This document shows, piece by piece, positions 46,811 through 60,207 of a DNA stretch of 64,000 bases. The notes under the pieces are model-generated. The model was not told the origin of the DNA and did not search any database. It saw only the letters and a list, made by a program, of their open reading frames with translations. Position numbers and translations under genes: made by a program. The stretch spans positions 202,504,034 to 202,568,033 of the forward strand of contig NC_134456.1 of assembly GCF_047948215.1 (NCBI RefSeq). Direction: 5' to 3'. How positions within the stretch are numbered: position 1 is the first letter of the stretch; every line of letters begins with the position of its first letter. Origin of the DNA: Lycorma delicatula (Eukaryota > Arthropoda > Insecta > Hemiptera > Fulgoridae).

Positions 46811-48955
46811 AACAACCCGTGAAATTTTTTTAATTGCATACACTTGCGTACTCATACTTTTATACTGTTAAAATTCGGTAAGTTGTTGGATATCAGAAGA
46901 ACTTTGCATTTGAGACATGACGTGTACTTTTCTAATGAAAAAATATTTCATAAAATAAAGATCTGAAGAAAATATCAAACGTTCTACAAGGAAAAATAAT
47001 CTAGTAGATTGTGTGTATAACTTTTATTATGAATAATTGTCAAGGTGGTGAACAATACTACGGAAAAATGGGTGAAATAAAGTGATGGAAAAAGGAGGAA
47101 TTAAGACAAAGAAATGTAGTAAAGATGTGAAGATTGTAACACAATCGGAGGTCATCGGTTGATTTATTAATGAGCACACGGATCGAGAGGTCACTATTAA
47201 TTTATGATTAGGTCAGATAATTGGGGTAGGTAGGAGCCTTCGAGGTGGTGGACCACCCAGTCTGCCCGCTTGGCGAGTCTGTATTATTTATGCCTCCTTC
47301 TCGACAGTAAATTACCGCTAACATATTTTATGCATTTGTTTTTAAATATGATCACATTATGTAATACTCCTATGTGAGGAAATAATTTAGCGATCGTGTG
47401 GGCCCACTGACTGTCTGAAAACCCCTTTCCCTTCTCGGATCCCTACCGCCGCTGTACGGATTCGAATCCATGCCATCACGCCATCTCTTCATTACAACCA
47501 TTCAGTATTTACACACAAACGCATACCTATATTACAGACTATAGACGCTCATGCACGCGCATACACAAACACACACGCACGCATACTGAACTCGCAAGCA
47601 AAAGATGTAGTATGCACAAGCTTCCATAATTACAAGATAATATTTTTTTCCTGTCTCTACTGTTCTCTTCGCACGAAATAAATGGAATTAAACTTGGCTA
47701 AATCGTACCGATACTGGCCTACTATTTACTATAAATTCATTTCATTATTTTTTGTTTTATTCTTAATTAAGCACAATATTTAAAACACTACATTTTTATT
47801 TAATATTTTTTAACTGAAATACGTGGATTTAAAAAATTTTATGTAAAAAATCTAATTTAAGGAAAGGTTGAAATTATTTTAATTTCCTATTTAAATAAAA
47901 CTGAAACTAAAACAAAAATTATGAAAATTGAATATTATTAATAGAATTTCTTCAATTAATGCAGAAGAATAGAGAATTAAAATTTTAACAGAACAATATT
48001 TGAAAACTTTTGTGAAGAAAATTAAAATTTATTTATATTTTTAATTTTTTTTTAAAGTATTTTTTTGAGGAAAAGATGAAATTGTGATAAAGTCCAAGTT
48101 AAGAATGGAAACCTGGATCTTCGGCATATTAACTCTGCAGCTTTTGTCTGTGATTGATTTTAATTTATAAGGTAGTATGAAAATAAATACGTATTTGATG
48201 TATTAATTGCTCATGTAATATTAATTCTGCAATATACATATATTTAAGTTCAGGTATTAAAAAAAATCTTACTATAAATATTGCCGAATTCGCCTGAAAA
48301 ATTTAATATCTCAAATTATTAAAATCTCGTAACTCGTAATCCTATAATTACGTAGTCTGCATACATTTTTTGAGTGTTCAATATCAATACGTTTCTAAAT
48401 AGAACGTTTCTAAAACAGATACTAATATATGAATACTTTACTTTTTATATTAGGTAAGGATTAATTAATTACTTTTACGATTTCCAATATAATTTTAGCA
48501 TTATTTACTGTTTTCATTGTTTAAGTAGGATTTTCTTTCTGTGTTTTTATTCCGCATTTAATCTATATTTCCCTAAAATGAAATCCTATTACTATTAAAA
48601 CTATCAATAGAAAATGTAATAGATGAATTTTAATTCATCATTATCTTTAAATATCCCAAATCATCAAAATGGATTTATAAAACATACAAAACTTTTCAAG
48701 ATTTTCTTTCAAATCGGTTTCGGGTTATTGGGCTGTCATGACAAAAATTATTTGGAAATATTTGTATAGATAAAATAAAATGCCTCTTTTATTGAAAAAT
48801 ATTTACAAAACGTTTTTGTAAATAACGTATATACATATTTTATTTCTGTAAAACATCTTGTGCATGGTTTTGCATGTATAAAAATATAAGAGGAGATGGA
48901 AATGGTAGTAAAAAAATACTAGACTTTTTCGAAAATTCTACCTGAAACTAACTGA
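46811..48955. other. AT-rich DNA with a GC-richer block at 47210-47500
   Basis: The block includes GAGGTGGTGGACCACCCAGT, CGCTTGGCGAGTCTG, ACTGACTGTCTGAAAACCCC and a palindromic GGATTCGAATCC at 47458-47469. It may be a repeat or regulatory DNA. No coding frame is supported. Confidence 0.35.
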
Positions 48956-48959
48956 TCTA

Positions 48960-49240
48960 GAAGCCAGCTTCTGACCGCTGCTCCAATTGGCTGGTTCATG
49001 TAAAAGTAATCCCTTCTCTTTAATTTGGTTATCTTTAGCTTACGTCCTGGGCTCCGGGATCCGAGCCCACATCGGCCCAGGGGCTCCCCGCGGCCTCCTA
49101 GGGCCACGAGGCCTACCTCAGGACAGCAGAACTCGCTTCGCTCGTCGCTCCTATCTTGCCAGGGGGCCCCGTCCCCTTGACTTCCTATAGAGCTCGCTTC
49201 CATAACCATTCACGTCTAGCCACTGGAACCCCCAGAGTTC
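48960..49240. repeat. GC-rich block, probable transposable-element fragment
   Basis: About 280 bases with the highest local GC of the window, with words such as GGCCCAGGGGCTCCCCGCGG and CAGAACTCGCTTCGCTCGTC. Overlapping open frames exist on both strands (48919-49209 minus, 48987-49190 plus), but neither shows a domain. They are what GC-rich sequence without stops would give anyway. It ends 150 bases before the SINE at 49391. Confidence 0.4.
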
Positions 49241-49390
49241 GTTATCCACATGATTGTGAAAATAATATTGATAAATGAAATTTGAAGTATTCAGGCTTTA
49301 TTAAAAAAACCTGAAAAAGAAACTTAATTACAGAAGACAGAATAGCAGTAACAATAGTAATTAAAGTACACATTCTTAAATTATTTCTGT

Positions 49391-49550
49391 TGCCGGCCTC
49401 CGTGGCACGAGTGGTAGCGTTTCGGCCTTTCATCTGGAGGTCCCAGGTTCGAATTCCGGTCAGGAATGATATTTTCACGCGCTACAAAAATTGTCATTCA
49501 TCTCATTCTCTGAAGCAATACCTAACGTTCGTCCCGGAGGTAAAAAAAAA
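49391..49550 (+). mobile_element. tRNA-derived SINE, full length
   Basis: Head GCCGGCCTCCGTGGCACGAG with A box in TGGCACGAGTGGTAGCG, then GCCTTTCATCTGGAGGTCCC, B box GGTTCGAATTCC and GGTCAGGAATGATATTTTC. The tail CTCTGAAGCAATACCTAACG, GTCCCGGAGGTAAAA ends in a poly(A) at 49542-49551. Flanks ATTATTTCTGTTG (from 49380) and ATTTTTTTCTATTG (from 49551) look like an imperfect target-site duplication. Same family as 41491. Confidence 0.87.
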
Positions 49551-49564
49551 ATTTTTTTCTATTG

Positions 49565-52500
49565 CAATGGTGACAGAAATATAATAACGAAGTAAAAGGA
49601 TTATTTTTTTTTTTCTTTAATAAATATAGGTAATTCACAACTTCACCTCCAAGTGGTCTAGGGCCTCGGTTTATGACTTAATACCTTTCCTAGGATAACA
49701 CAATAACACAAATGTATTTTGCAAATTTGAAACAATCGGTCGGTTGATTCTCAGATGGTACGAGAACAAACAAAGAAACTTACTTTCGGCTTTATAGGTA
49801 AGAAGATTACTTGTATTATTGATATTTATAAATATCGATTTACTTATTTAAGTAAACATTTTTATTTATTGCTAATGAAGCACAGATTTTTTTAATTTTT
49901 TGGTCTTTACGAAAACCTTTTTACCATTTTCCAATTTTATAGTCAATTTTGTATAAAAATTGAATAGACTGGATTTTGCACTACAATTTCCGTGACAATG
50001 ATGAAATATTAATTTCATTAAACTATTATTTTAAATTCCGAATTTCTTGGTAAAATACATTTTATGAGATTCAACTTTTTATTTGATAATTTTTTAAATT
50101 ATTTAGACTATGATAATTTTTTAAATTATCATATTCTAAATAACTGTTAGATGTTTAGAAAAAATAAAATAAAGTTCTGATAAAGGGCAGAATTTCAAAA
50201 TTTGATTAGGCTAATGCAAAAAACTTTGTTGTAGTAAAGGTACGCAAATCGTTTTACCAAGATTATATGACTTTTACAGAATTATTAATCTTGATTAATT
50301 AGAAACTGTCAAAATTTTTCCGTAGAATTCATGGATTGCGGCTCGGTGATTAAAATAACCTACTGATTTGTCAGTGACAATTGTCCGGGTTTAATTAAAA
50401 ATTGTCGTCCTACGCATTACAAATTTATATATATTTTTTTAATTTATGAATAACTCGATTCCAGTATCCATACTAGCATTACAATCCCCCAATTTTTTAC
50501 CCCAATAATAATTACAGAATTGTTATGAACAGATTTCAATATATAGACTAATTTTTTTTCAGGCTATATCCGTGAGTATTTGTTACTGGGTGTACTGGGT
50601 CAGAGATATATTTTTGCTTAATAAGGATAAGATAATCACTAATTTAAATATTTAATGTTTTCTTCAGTGTTGTTTTGATCATGTAACACTTTAACAATGA
50701 ATAACTCTTGACAGTAATCTTTGTGAATGACATTTAGTTTATATCTGAAGTAGAGTACTTTCACTTCGTAACCTTGTATCTTTGTAGGGCATATAACAAA
50801 CTTTTTTTTTATACATAAAATGATAAATAAAACATATTATTCCAAACAAATTCGTTTACTCTTACGTGAATTATAGTAAAATTAAAAAGCCCCTCTATAC
50901 GTGAAACGTACATAAAACTCTTTTGTTTGCATCATCCTATGCTATCAGATGTTTTTCCTTTCGCTGATCATGTACTGTATACTCATAGCATTGTATCTAT
51001 TGAGTATGTGTGTGTCTGTGTGTGTTTTTTGTTTATGTAAAATAAGGATTATGTAAAATAATCGACTATTCAAAATAGATGATTCATCAAGTATTACCCG
51101 CAACAATGTTTTATTTTTGAACTTTTTGATAACAAACCAATAAGAATTACTAAAAAGGTAACAGCAGTATTTAAAAGGAAATTCATGAAATTTATCTATC
51201 TTTTTTTCTCTTAACAGGTTTGACGGTTTAATTATGTTCTCTATTCCTGTCTGTTCTGTACTAATCTCTTAACGTCAACATGAGTAGATTGTCCATCCTT
51301 GGCTATGGATATGATATTAATTATCCAAAAGCAACTTCCGTTTTTCTCTTTAGTTATTACCCTCTACACATCCTTTATCTGTAAATTAACTAAAACTTGA
51401 TGTCTTAGTGCATTGGAAACCAACCTACGTCGTTTGTAATATTTTACCAGAACCTTATCTTCTCCTCACTTTCTCCTAATACTTTATCAACCTATCTAAT
51501 ATCTGTTACATCACATTTCAAAGACCGCTATTCTTTTGTATTTTTTTTTTACTACATTTCGCTAACAATAAATACTACACAATCATTTTTGAAATATTAG
51601 GAAAACACGTTGTTGTTTTTGTTATGTTTTTTTTTTAACGGTATATTCTTTGATTTATCTTTCATACAAATTTTTTTCATAAAACCTCTTCTGTCTTGTG
51701 CCAATTATTTTTTTAATTTATCTTTTTTTATCTAACTTTTGTAATTTTATTACGTAAATAAAATATTTTACAACTTCAGGTACATTTAAAAAAAATACTT
51801 CTACCACCTAAAAACATTGCTACATTTTCAATTGTTCAGCTCTTGATTTAAGTGATTTTTAATATATCGAGTAATGTTTGCAGGTGATTTGTTTGTTTAC
51901 AATCCTGTACTTTTAGAATATCACCCCAATTTTTATGTAAGTTGTACAACAACTGATATTAATCGTTTTAGTAATCATAAACATAATATAATAACTAATG
52001 AGCTCGTAAATAAGCATGTCATGTGAAAACTAGCAAAAATCAAAAAGGTTGGCTATTAATATTTTTATAACAAAATAAAACCAGTATTACTTAAATTTTA
52101 TCAACTTAAATGTTGAAATTTAAAAATTTTTGAAAAGAAGATTTCAAAGTAAATAAACAAATAATATGGTTCCGTAACATTACATTTTCAGAATAGTTAT
52201 AAAACTTCAAAAAATAAAATCGAATTATTGCAATTTTCATGCATTTTGTGAGACGAAAATCCCAAAGTTGACGAGCATTAAGTCCAGAGTCTCTTACTAT
52301 TTATTAATTATTATAATTTAAAACAGTAGTGAAGAGAAAATAACACTTTTCCATTTTTAACGTAATAATTAATTTTTATAATAGAAAGACAAATTATATA
52401 TCTTAGTTCTTTGTACTATTCCTCATCGTAATTATTTTGTAGGAAAATACGTCAAACTGCTCTAAAAGTTACAGTAAGGGAAATTAGAATTGATGATTAA

Positions 52501-54600
52501 AATGTTTATACAAATAGTAATTATATTTAAATAATATTAATTATTCATTAAGTAGTAACTATATGTTATTACTCTGGACCTAATCTCATTTAATCGACCT
52601 GAATGAATCATTTTGTCGTTGTTAATTATTCAACTGCTGTAATTCCTAATAGATTATATTAATATAATTTAGTTTAAATATTTCATTAACAATGCTCATA
52701 AATATAAAACTATAAATGCATTCTATGCGTTATCGAAATTATTATTTCTTGTAATTTGTTTATACGCAAGATTTCGTATCATCAGTTAAAGCAGTTCATT
52801 TCATAAAATAATTGAACTAGAATGATTTTTTACTCATCAGTGAAGGCAATAATTCTATACACACACACACACACACACATACATTATACACATACACATT
52901 TATTTTTATCTAGTAAAGTATTGAACTATGTTCTGGATTTATCAGCAATTTATTTTAAAATTTGATTATTTAAATTTTTGTAGATTGATGAGTGAAGTTA
53001 AAGAAAGGATTTTTTATAGGTATTCGAAACACTATAAAATAAAATAATTTAAATCATTATATAAAATAGAGTTTAAAGGTAGAAATACCATTTATACTTA
53101 GCGATATACTACATTATTTCACAACAGAAGGGATGGATTGATTTGTTACTTTACAGTTACTAATTGTCCCACTATTTCTTAATTACTATAAAACACACAA
53201 AACACTTAGGTTCAAAATACTAGTCAGAGTTATTGCCTCTGAGCGTAATAATATTCACTATACGAGTATACCACATCCTTGCAATGTCCAATAGTATATC
53301 TACCTCAGTAACGAAAATTATAGGAAACCTTTTATAGGAATGCTTTTTGAAACCTGTAATTAATATCAAGTTGGCTACTACCAAAAGGCAGATAAATCGA
53401 AATGGGAGTGAGGTGGTACCTAATATGTACACGCAATATTTATATTTAATATTAAATATATTATATATATTTTTAATATTTAATATTAAATACAATCTTA
53501 TGTATGTAAAAAGTTAAAAAGATTTAAGAAAAGTAATACCTTTTTTCGAAGTACAAACAGGAATTAGTCATTTACAATATACACATTAATTAATACTTCT
53601 AATAGCTGAAATCAAGAGAAATTTTTAATTTATAAATTACTTATATACACGACAAGAATTTTGACTGTGATTCATTGATTTGAAATTATTTCTATTTTAT
53701 TTTATGAGGAAACATAAAGAATTTCCTCATAATTTAACATTTCTTCTTTAATATGGAATCCGTTTAATAAGTTTACAGTTTTTTTTTGTTTCTTTAATTA
53801 CTATGTTCAGTTAACATTTTTTTTTTCGGTTAAGTAGTCTCGTCAGATAACTGTCCATTAAGATATTTGTGTTTTTTGCTAAGTGGAAGTTTTAAGCGCT
53901 TATTTTATGAGTTAATAATAATGTTTTTTTTTTTTAAACCATTTATATATCATAATAAGCTAAGCAAGTATATTTGTCAAATGTAATCATCCGAGAAGAA
54001 AATTATTATTTTAGTTTATTAAATAAAACAAATGATTAAAAAAGATATGAAATTTTGGAACAAAAATTTTACAGCGGGATCAACTACTGTAGTAATCAAT
54101 GTGGTGCATAGCCTGTAAACCTTAAAAACTGTATACTGTAAAATGCATGCATAATTTCTTTAAAGATTTATTTAAAAACTAAAATTAAATCAATTTTTTA
54201 AATTCGACTGTTTTTTTTTAAATTTGATTAAACACAAAACTTGTTGGTATAAATATTACAACAAGAAAACGCTAAAAATTTGAATATAAAAATCGCTTTT
54301 TGAGTATTCCTTAGTTACCAGTTTGAATTAATAATAACGATAATTATAATCTCTGCCCTTTAATATCATGAATTATTCGAGTATATATATTTTTCCCGTG
54401 GTGAACAGCTCACTTCAAATGTCTACGATATCATCAAATGTCTACGATAAGTATTATGTTTCAAAATTTGTTGCCACTATTATTCCAACGTCAGTAAAGA
54501 AGAGAAGAAAAAATTAGTTAAAGTTATTCAATAAAATTCTATGTGGATCGTTCTTGTTGGCATTAACTGACACATTGTTGTATACGTGATGTTCTATTGT
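49565..54600. other. AT-rich DNA with CA microsatellite and small hairpins
   Basis: No gene is seen. It includes a duplicated GATAATTTTTTAAATTAT (50087 and 50112) whose second copy forms a hairpin (TATGATAATTT ... AAATTATCATA, 50109-50133). It also includes a CA run at 52858-52879 and AT palindromes near 53450-53490. The open frame 53220-53495 (minus) is largely AT palindrome sequence and is not supported. Confidence 0.45.
52858..52879. repeat. (CA)n microsatellite
   Basis: About 11 CA units. Confidence 0.95.
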
Positions 54601-54639
54601 TGTTACTTTTTTCATATCCCATTGTTAAGATCGAAGTCG

Positions 54640-54910
54640 AACGGTTGAGGACAGGGTAAGCAATTAATGTCCAGGTATGTTAATTGGAACTAGTGTGGAT
54701 GGAGAAGTATATATAGATGCAGATGAATGTGTAATGTAATGTTACGTCTCTTAGTTTCGAGTTTGAGAGCGAGCGAACGAGCTTTGGCTGTCAAGAGATC
54801 CGAGACATTGTAGGCAATCGAAGAGCTAAAACTGCTCTTTTGAAATCTGATCTCAATGATTATGATCTTAGTAAATGATCCGATCAACCCGACCGTCTTG
54901 ATCTTAGATC
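54640..54910 (+). promoter_or_regulatory. Candidate promoter or regulatory island
   Basis: A TATATATAG box at about 54708-54716 is followed by GAGTTTGAGAGCGAGCGAAC (GAGA-type words). Seven GATC tetramers lie within 54797-54910, several as TGATC. Upstream, GGACAGGGTAAGC (near 54650) resembles a splice donor. GC is raised relative to both sides. No coding frame accompanies it. The combination suits a promoter or enhancer, but no single element is decisive. Confidence 0.25.
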
Positions 54911-57425
54911 TTTTTGTTTTCTTTAAAGCCTTCTATTACCTTATCTACTTTCACGATAAACTGGTTATCGTTAATCGGCAGCTTCTGATCAATTCTATAC
55001 GATATGTCTCTTCAAACCATTAAAAAGTATTATTCCTCGATATAACTTCGTATTTAAAAATATTAATTCAATAAAAAAAAAACTGTAATTTTCAAATCGT
55101 TTGTTTCTGCCACCGATGAAGTATTTTCTTATAAAAATTAAAATCGGATAATATAAAAAAACATCAAAAAATGTTTAAATTATAACAATTTTTAATAATA
55201 ACAGTTTAATATGGTAACTTTATCAATAATAGATAAAATTTAAAGATTTTCTCCTTCAGTAAAATGATTTTGAAGACTACATTATAACCAAATAAGTTCA
55301 AGAAACGGATAAAACTTTTTTCCAAAAATTAAATATTATAATTTAATAATTATTATTGTATAAAGAAATGTAAAATAAATTGATAATTTCCAGTATTTAC
55401 TACTGTTCTAGTGTGTCTGGTTTCAATTTCCTGTATACGAAATTTTCAAATAAAAAATTCCACCATTGACAGCCCTCAGTAAAGTGCAGATTAATTTCCA
55501 GAATTACTAGATTTTATTACAACCAACCATTCTGTGTGACTACGTAACTGGAAAAAACTAAATATTTCTCACAATAACCAAAACTATCGAATGTCTAAGA
55601 AAAAACGAGACTTACAACATTTTAGAAATTCCTTTTTTTATATTATAAATAATGTTTGTTTTATTTTTATTTTAATAAAATATATTGTCAGTTAAGAACA
55701 TCATAATAACGTATATTATAGATGAAATAGATTAAGGAAAATATTTATAAACAGTACTGAAATTGTGAAATATTATCAATCGAAACGTTGATTTTCAATC
55801 AACCGAACTGCAATAGTCACAAATTAAATCAGATAATCAAAATTTAAAAAAAGTAATTTATCTGCTTGTATCTAATAATAAATTTAAAAGAACGAATGAT
55901 TACGTTCTTGATTTTCCAATCAATTACCACTAGATAGATCATTGTGTTGTTAATCTTTAATTTTTTTTTATCCTGAGAGAAACAATCTGTAACGTAATGG
56001 CACAAATTTAGAAATAATTTTCCATTTTTGTAAACATGACAATTAAAAAAAAAAAAAATAGTAATTTTATGGTTCGGGTTTAAAAATATTACTGTGGTGC
56101 CATCATCATTTCATAAATAAGAATGAATAATTCTTATATTCCGGATTAGAATTACTCAATCAACTTTTTTTAATGGTTAATTATACCTAGTTTTCTAATG
56201 AATTTTTATACAAAGAAAATAATATAACCTTGATAAATTTTATAAAAGTTAATTATTAAACAGAAAAACAAGAAATTAATTTAAATAACAATATTAAATA
56301 GTCGTTTATTTTATTTCGTTATTAAACGAATATATCTGTATAAATATTTTTCTATTGATTTATTATCTTATTTTATAGTTCGCAATAATAAGAATAATAT
56401 AACCATAATATTTTTAATAAGATTTTTATTATTATTATTAAATATTAATTTATAAACTATTTAGAGATCATGTAAACTGGCATAGAGGCAATGATTAATT
56501 GGTCATCTGGCTGTTTGCCAAAGAACAAGCAATCTGCGTTTATCCACCGTCAAAGTCTCCTAACCGCTCAGTTAGCTAACTCTTCCAGATGGGCGACATC
56601 TTCACTCATTAACATAATTATTAGCATTTATACTAACTGAAAGCTTTTTGAATCTCCAATGATTTATAGGACATTAATAGCTGTTTCTGTTTATATTATA
56701 AGAAGAGAACAATAGCAGTTTTATGGAACACACCTACCTCATCGCTGCCTATCCTCAGCAAACACTAAAGATGCACTGAGACTTTTTTTACATTGTTTAC
56801 TATGTATATTTTAAACCGTAGGTATTTACTTATATACAGTCTTAATATTTTAATAGTCTTTATGTAGGTGAATTTTTTTTTCAATAACATTTAATGTTTG
56901 AGGTTATATTTTAAATTCCGTAATTTTAATATTTAAATTAAAATTAATTCTAAGCAAATAAAACTGTATAAAATAATAAACTTAATAATACGTTAAATTT
57001 TTTCTTGATTAGTAAATCAATGATTTATAAGCAAAATATTTTATTTTTCCAATAAATTTAAAAAAGATATGTAATAAAAATAGATAATTATGCACGGCTT
57101 GTGTCTCTTTCTATCAATATGAAATAAATTTATGCTATTCAAAGATTTACAGCGTTACGGTTGCAAATAATATTCCAGTGATTAAAGAAATTAAACAATT
57201 ATAAACACAAAGCCCTAGTCTGTTTCAATTATCACGTTAAATACAGCTGATAATTTCTGATACGTAGTCGATTATTCATTTTGAATCACAAACATTTTTT
57301 TCGATTCGATATTTTTAAATCTATGTGTCCTTATATTAAATAGTTTTGTGAAATGTTTTTTTTCAAAATGTGACAATTTAGGAAATAATTTAATATATCG
57401 AAAAACAATATTTAATTTAAATTAA
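54911..57425. other. AT-rich DNA, no gene recognised
   Basis: The segment 56460-56600 is less AT-rich and contains GTTAGCTAAC within a tRNA-like phrase on the minus strand (AACTGAGCGGTTAGGAGAC). No B box follows, so it is not called. Confidence 0.4.
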
Positions 57426-57436
57426 ATTCATTTAAT

Positions 57437-57584
57437 GCCGACCTCCGTGACTGAGCAGGTAGCATGTCGACATTTCGTGCGGAGGTCCCGGGTACGAATC
57501 CCGGTCAGGCATGGCATTTTTCATATTACCAATTTTCACCGGGACCATAGCTGTTTATTCCCCACTCTTTTAGGACAAAAAAAG
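57437..57584 (+). mobile_element. tRNA-derived SINE (second tail type), full length
   Basis: Head GCCGACCTCCGTGACTGAGC with an A-box-like TGACTGAGCAGGTAGC, then GGAGGTCCCGGGTACGAATC (B box with one change), GGTCAGGCATGGCATTTTTC and a tail CCGGGACCATAGCTGTTTAT, CCCCACTCTTTTAGGAC, ending in poly(A) at 57577-57583. A perfect 10-bp duplication ATTCATTTAA (57426-57435 and 57585-57594) flanks it. The short open frame over its head is not a gene. Confidence 0.9.
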
Positions 57585-59422
57585 ATTCATTTAAACTTAA
57601 TTAAAAGTAATAAATTAATCAATCAATTATAATTTAATTTTTTCACGATATAAGGCTTTTCAGTTTAAATAGCACTATTAGTTAAATCCTAACGACAAAA
57701 TTACACCCTCAACACTGATTATTAAATCTAATGTACTTAAATTTTATCTTTAATCCTATTTAATTCTGTAGCATTACAGAACAGCTTTCCGGCTGTATTA
57801 AGCTACTCTCTTAGTATTATAATTCCAATACAATATTACAGTGGTCAATGAGATCAATATGTTTATTTATGGTAATTACATTACAGTGATTAAATACTGA
57901 ATGAAACATTATGAAGTTAATAAACTTTCCCTTTCAAAGGCCTTTCTGAGCTAATTACTAGCTCCTTCTTCAACGGGATATTTTAAGGTAGTACTTTTAT
58001 TAATGACATTCATATAAAAACGATTGAAAAACCATTTCAGTTATAAATCGAATCGTACATTCTATTTACATTGGTTTGTTCGTTTAAACATTGTTTTTGT
58101 AAATTTTAGTGGATTTCTAAATTTTATAATGTTAAAATCTTTTGAGATCTTTGTTTTCGCTTTCTGTGTGTAACATTTCGAAATTGTTTTGCGTTACGTG
58201 GATATAATGAATTCTCATTCGCCCACAGACACAAAATATAAATAAGCATTATACATAACAGTATCAACTTCTGCAAATCATACTACAAATTGCATTATAG
58301 AAGATATTCGAACGATTCAAGAAGTTTTGAGGCTATTAACAAAACAATGAGGATAAAACTGCTATATATACTCCATTTCATAAAAAATTCTACAATCATT
58401 TATATAATGTACGCACCATAAATGTGACTTTTTTATAAGGTGTTATGATGCCGTGCGATCTGGTGTTGGTCGCAAATCACCGGTAAACTATCCTAAACCA
58501 AGATTTTTGTATAAGGAAATTTAAGTGGTTTACCGGGTTTTTTTTAAAAATCTTTTGTACTCTTTTTGGTTCTTTTACTTTTTTATTTAGAATTTTTTAT
58601 TTAAATAGTTTTTATGGTTATTTCAATTATTTATTTTTTTGACTTTCTTATTACAATAGTTGAAGCTACCCCCTAACTTCAAATTGTTAATTTATAATAA
58701 AAAAAAAAAAAGATCGAAGGCTCAAATAAAAAAGCTCCAATTGTAAATTAAGTAACAACCATTTAGAAAAAACTTACCGAAAATTAAAGTAAGATTAAAA
58801 TGGATAAAATAAATAATTAACTAAGATTTATAATAATAAATTTATTTTTAACAATTAGATGAATTAAAGAACAAAATAATATATGTAATTATTTTTATAA
58901 ATTAAACCTTAAAATAAAATTTAGACCATGAGGTTTTTTTTAAATCATATATTTTTAAATAAACACATAATTATATATCTTAGGTGTATTGATTTACAAA
59001 AATTATTTTATGATATATCCTTATTTTAGATTAAATCTTATTCCTCCTTCACTGTGCCGAATGTACTATTTCACATCGATACATCAAACTCATTAAAATG
59101 CACCTGATACTCAGTTCTACAAGTTACCAAAGGATATTTTCACACAATACAGACTGACTGTATAGTGAATATTACTTTCAGAGAAGTCAACTCTAGACTA
59201 CAGCCGACTGTATTTTAATTGTGTTAGGTATGCATAATCATGATAAAAGTAGGATATATAATGTAAAGTCACAGATTAGTGTGCTAAAGCAATAAATTAT
59301 AACAATGAAGTTACAATTCATGAAATTTCAGGAGTATAAACATTTAATTGTGAATGCTTAGTTTAATATTTTCATCAGCTAATTTTTTCTACCACAGTTT
59401 TTCTAAATTACAAAATAGTTCA

Positions 59423-59424
<2 letters not shown>

Positions 59425-59453
<29 letters not shown>
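59425..59453. repeat. (TA)n microsatellite
   Basis: About 14 TA units. Confidence 0.95.
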
Positions 59454-60172
59454 ATGCATATTTTATATTCATTATTAAGACATTAAATAAATAGAAATTA
59501 ATAGGATTACTCTCTAAATTACTATTTAAATATTTTACGAGCTAAATTATTATACTACTTACAAAACTTTTCATAAAAAAAAAATTTCTGATAAAAGAAT
59601 ATGTAAGCAGCAATCGGTATCTTTCCTAAACATTATATTTTATTTCTAGTATTTTAGTCAGCCTTATTAATGCAGCTTATGCATCAGTTAGGCACACTGA
59701 ATGAATAAAGGTAGTTTATTTATGTTTTTTTTTTTTTTTTTTTAATATATGAAATCAGTGGTCCATTTATATTTTATATAAACGAGTTAAGCTAAATTTG
59801 GTAGGAGGACTATTCCGTTCGTGCGTCTGTCCAATCATCACCATAAAGAAATATTTAACAGACCAAAAGCAATGCGATATAAAATAAGACAACCGTATCG
59901 TATCAAAACCTGTATCATCTGACGGCAACACAACATCACATCACTTCACAAGATATAGTTAAATACTTGGCCCATCCCTTCCGCTAACCCTTCTTTAAGG
60001 ATATTATATATTAAAATTAGTAGCTGCCGAAAAGTATTTAGTCAATGGGTGGCAGAGAGTTCGTAGAGGTATTTCATTTATCCCTCACATTCTATCTTAA
60101 CCCTAACACAGTATCTCGATTATATTTTACTTATAAATTTCCTTTTATCAGTCTTCCCATTCACTGATCCAT

Positions 60173-60175
<3 letters not shown>

Positions 60176-60205
<30 letters not shown>
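60176..60205. repeat. (TG)(TA)n microsatellite
   Basis: Three TG units pass into about 12 TA units, the same TG/TA compound type as at 31797. Confidence 0.95.

Positions 60206-60207
<2 letters not shown>

Noticed and set aside
48919..49209. Overlapping GC-rich open frames taken as possible genes
   Set aside because: High GC removes stop codons by chance. There are no domains on either strand.
49390..49584. Open frame beginning MPASVARVVAFRPF (and the similar one at 57435-57632)
   Set aside because: Both translate the tRNA-like head of SINEs. Their similarity reflects the SINE family, not a protein family.
56460..56600. tRNA-like phrase near GTTAGCTAAC
   Set aside because: It has an A-box-like stretch only, with no B box, tail or target-site duplication.
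57435..57632. CRISPR-like or tandem repeat structure
   Set aside because: No evenly spaced direct repeats occur anywhere in the window. The recurring motifs are dispersed SINE heads in a eukaryotic genome.
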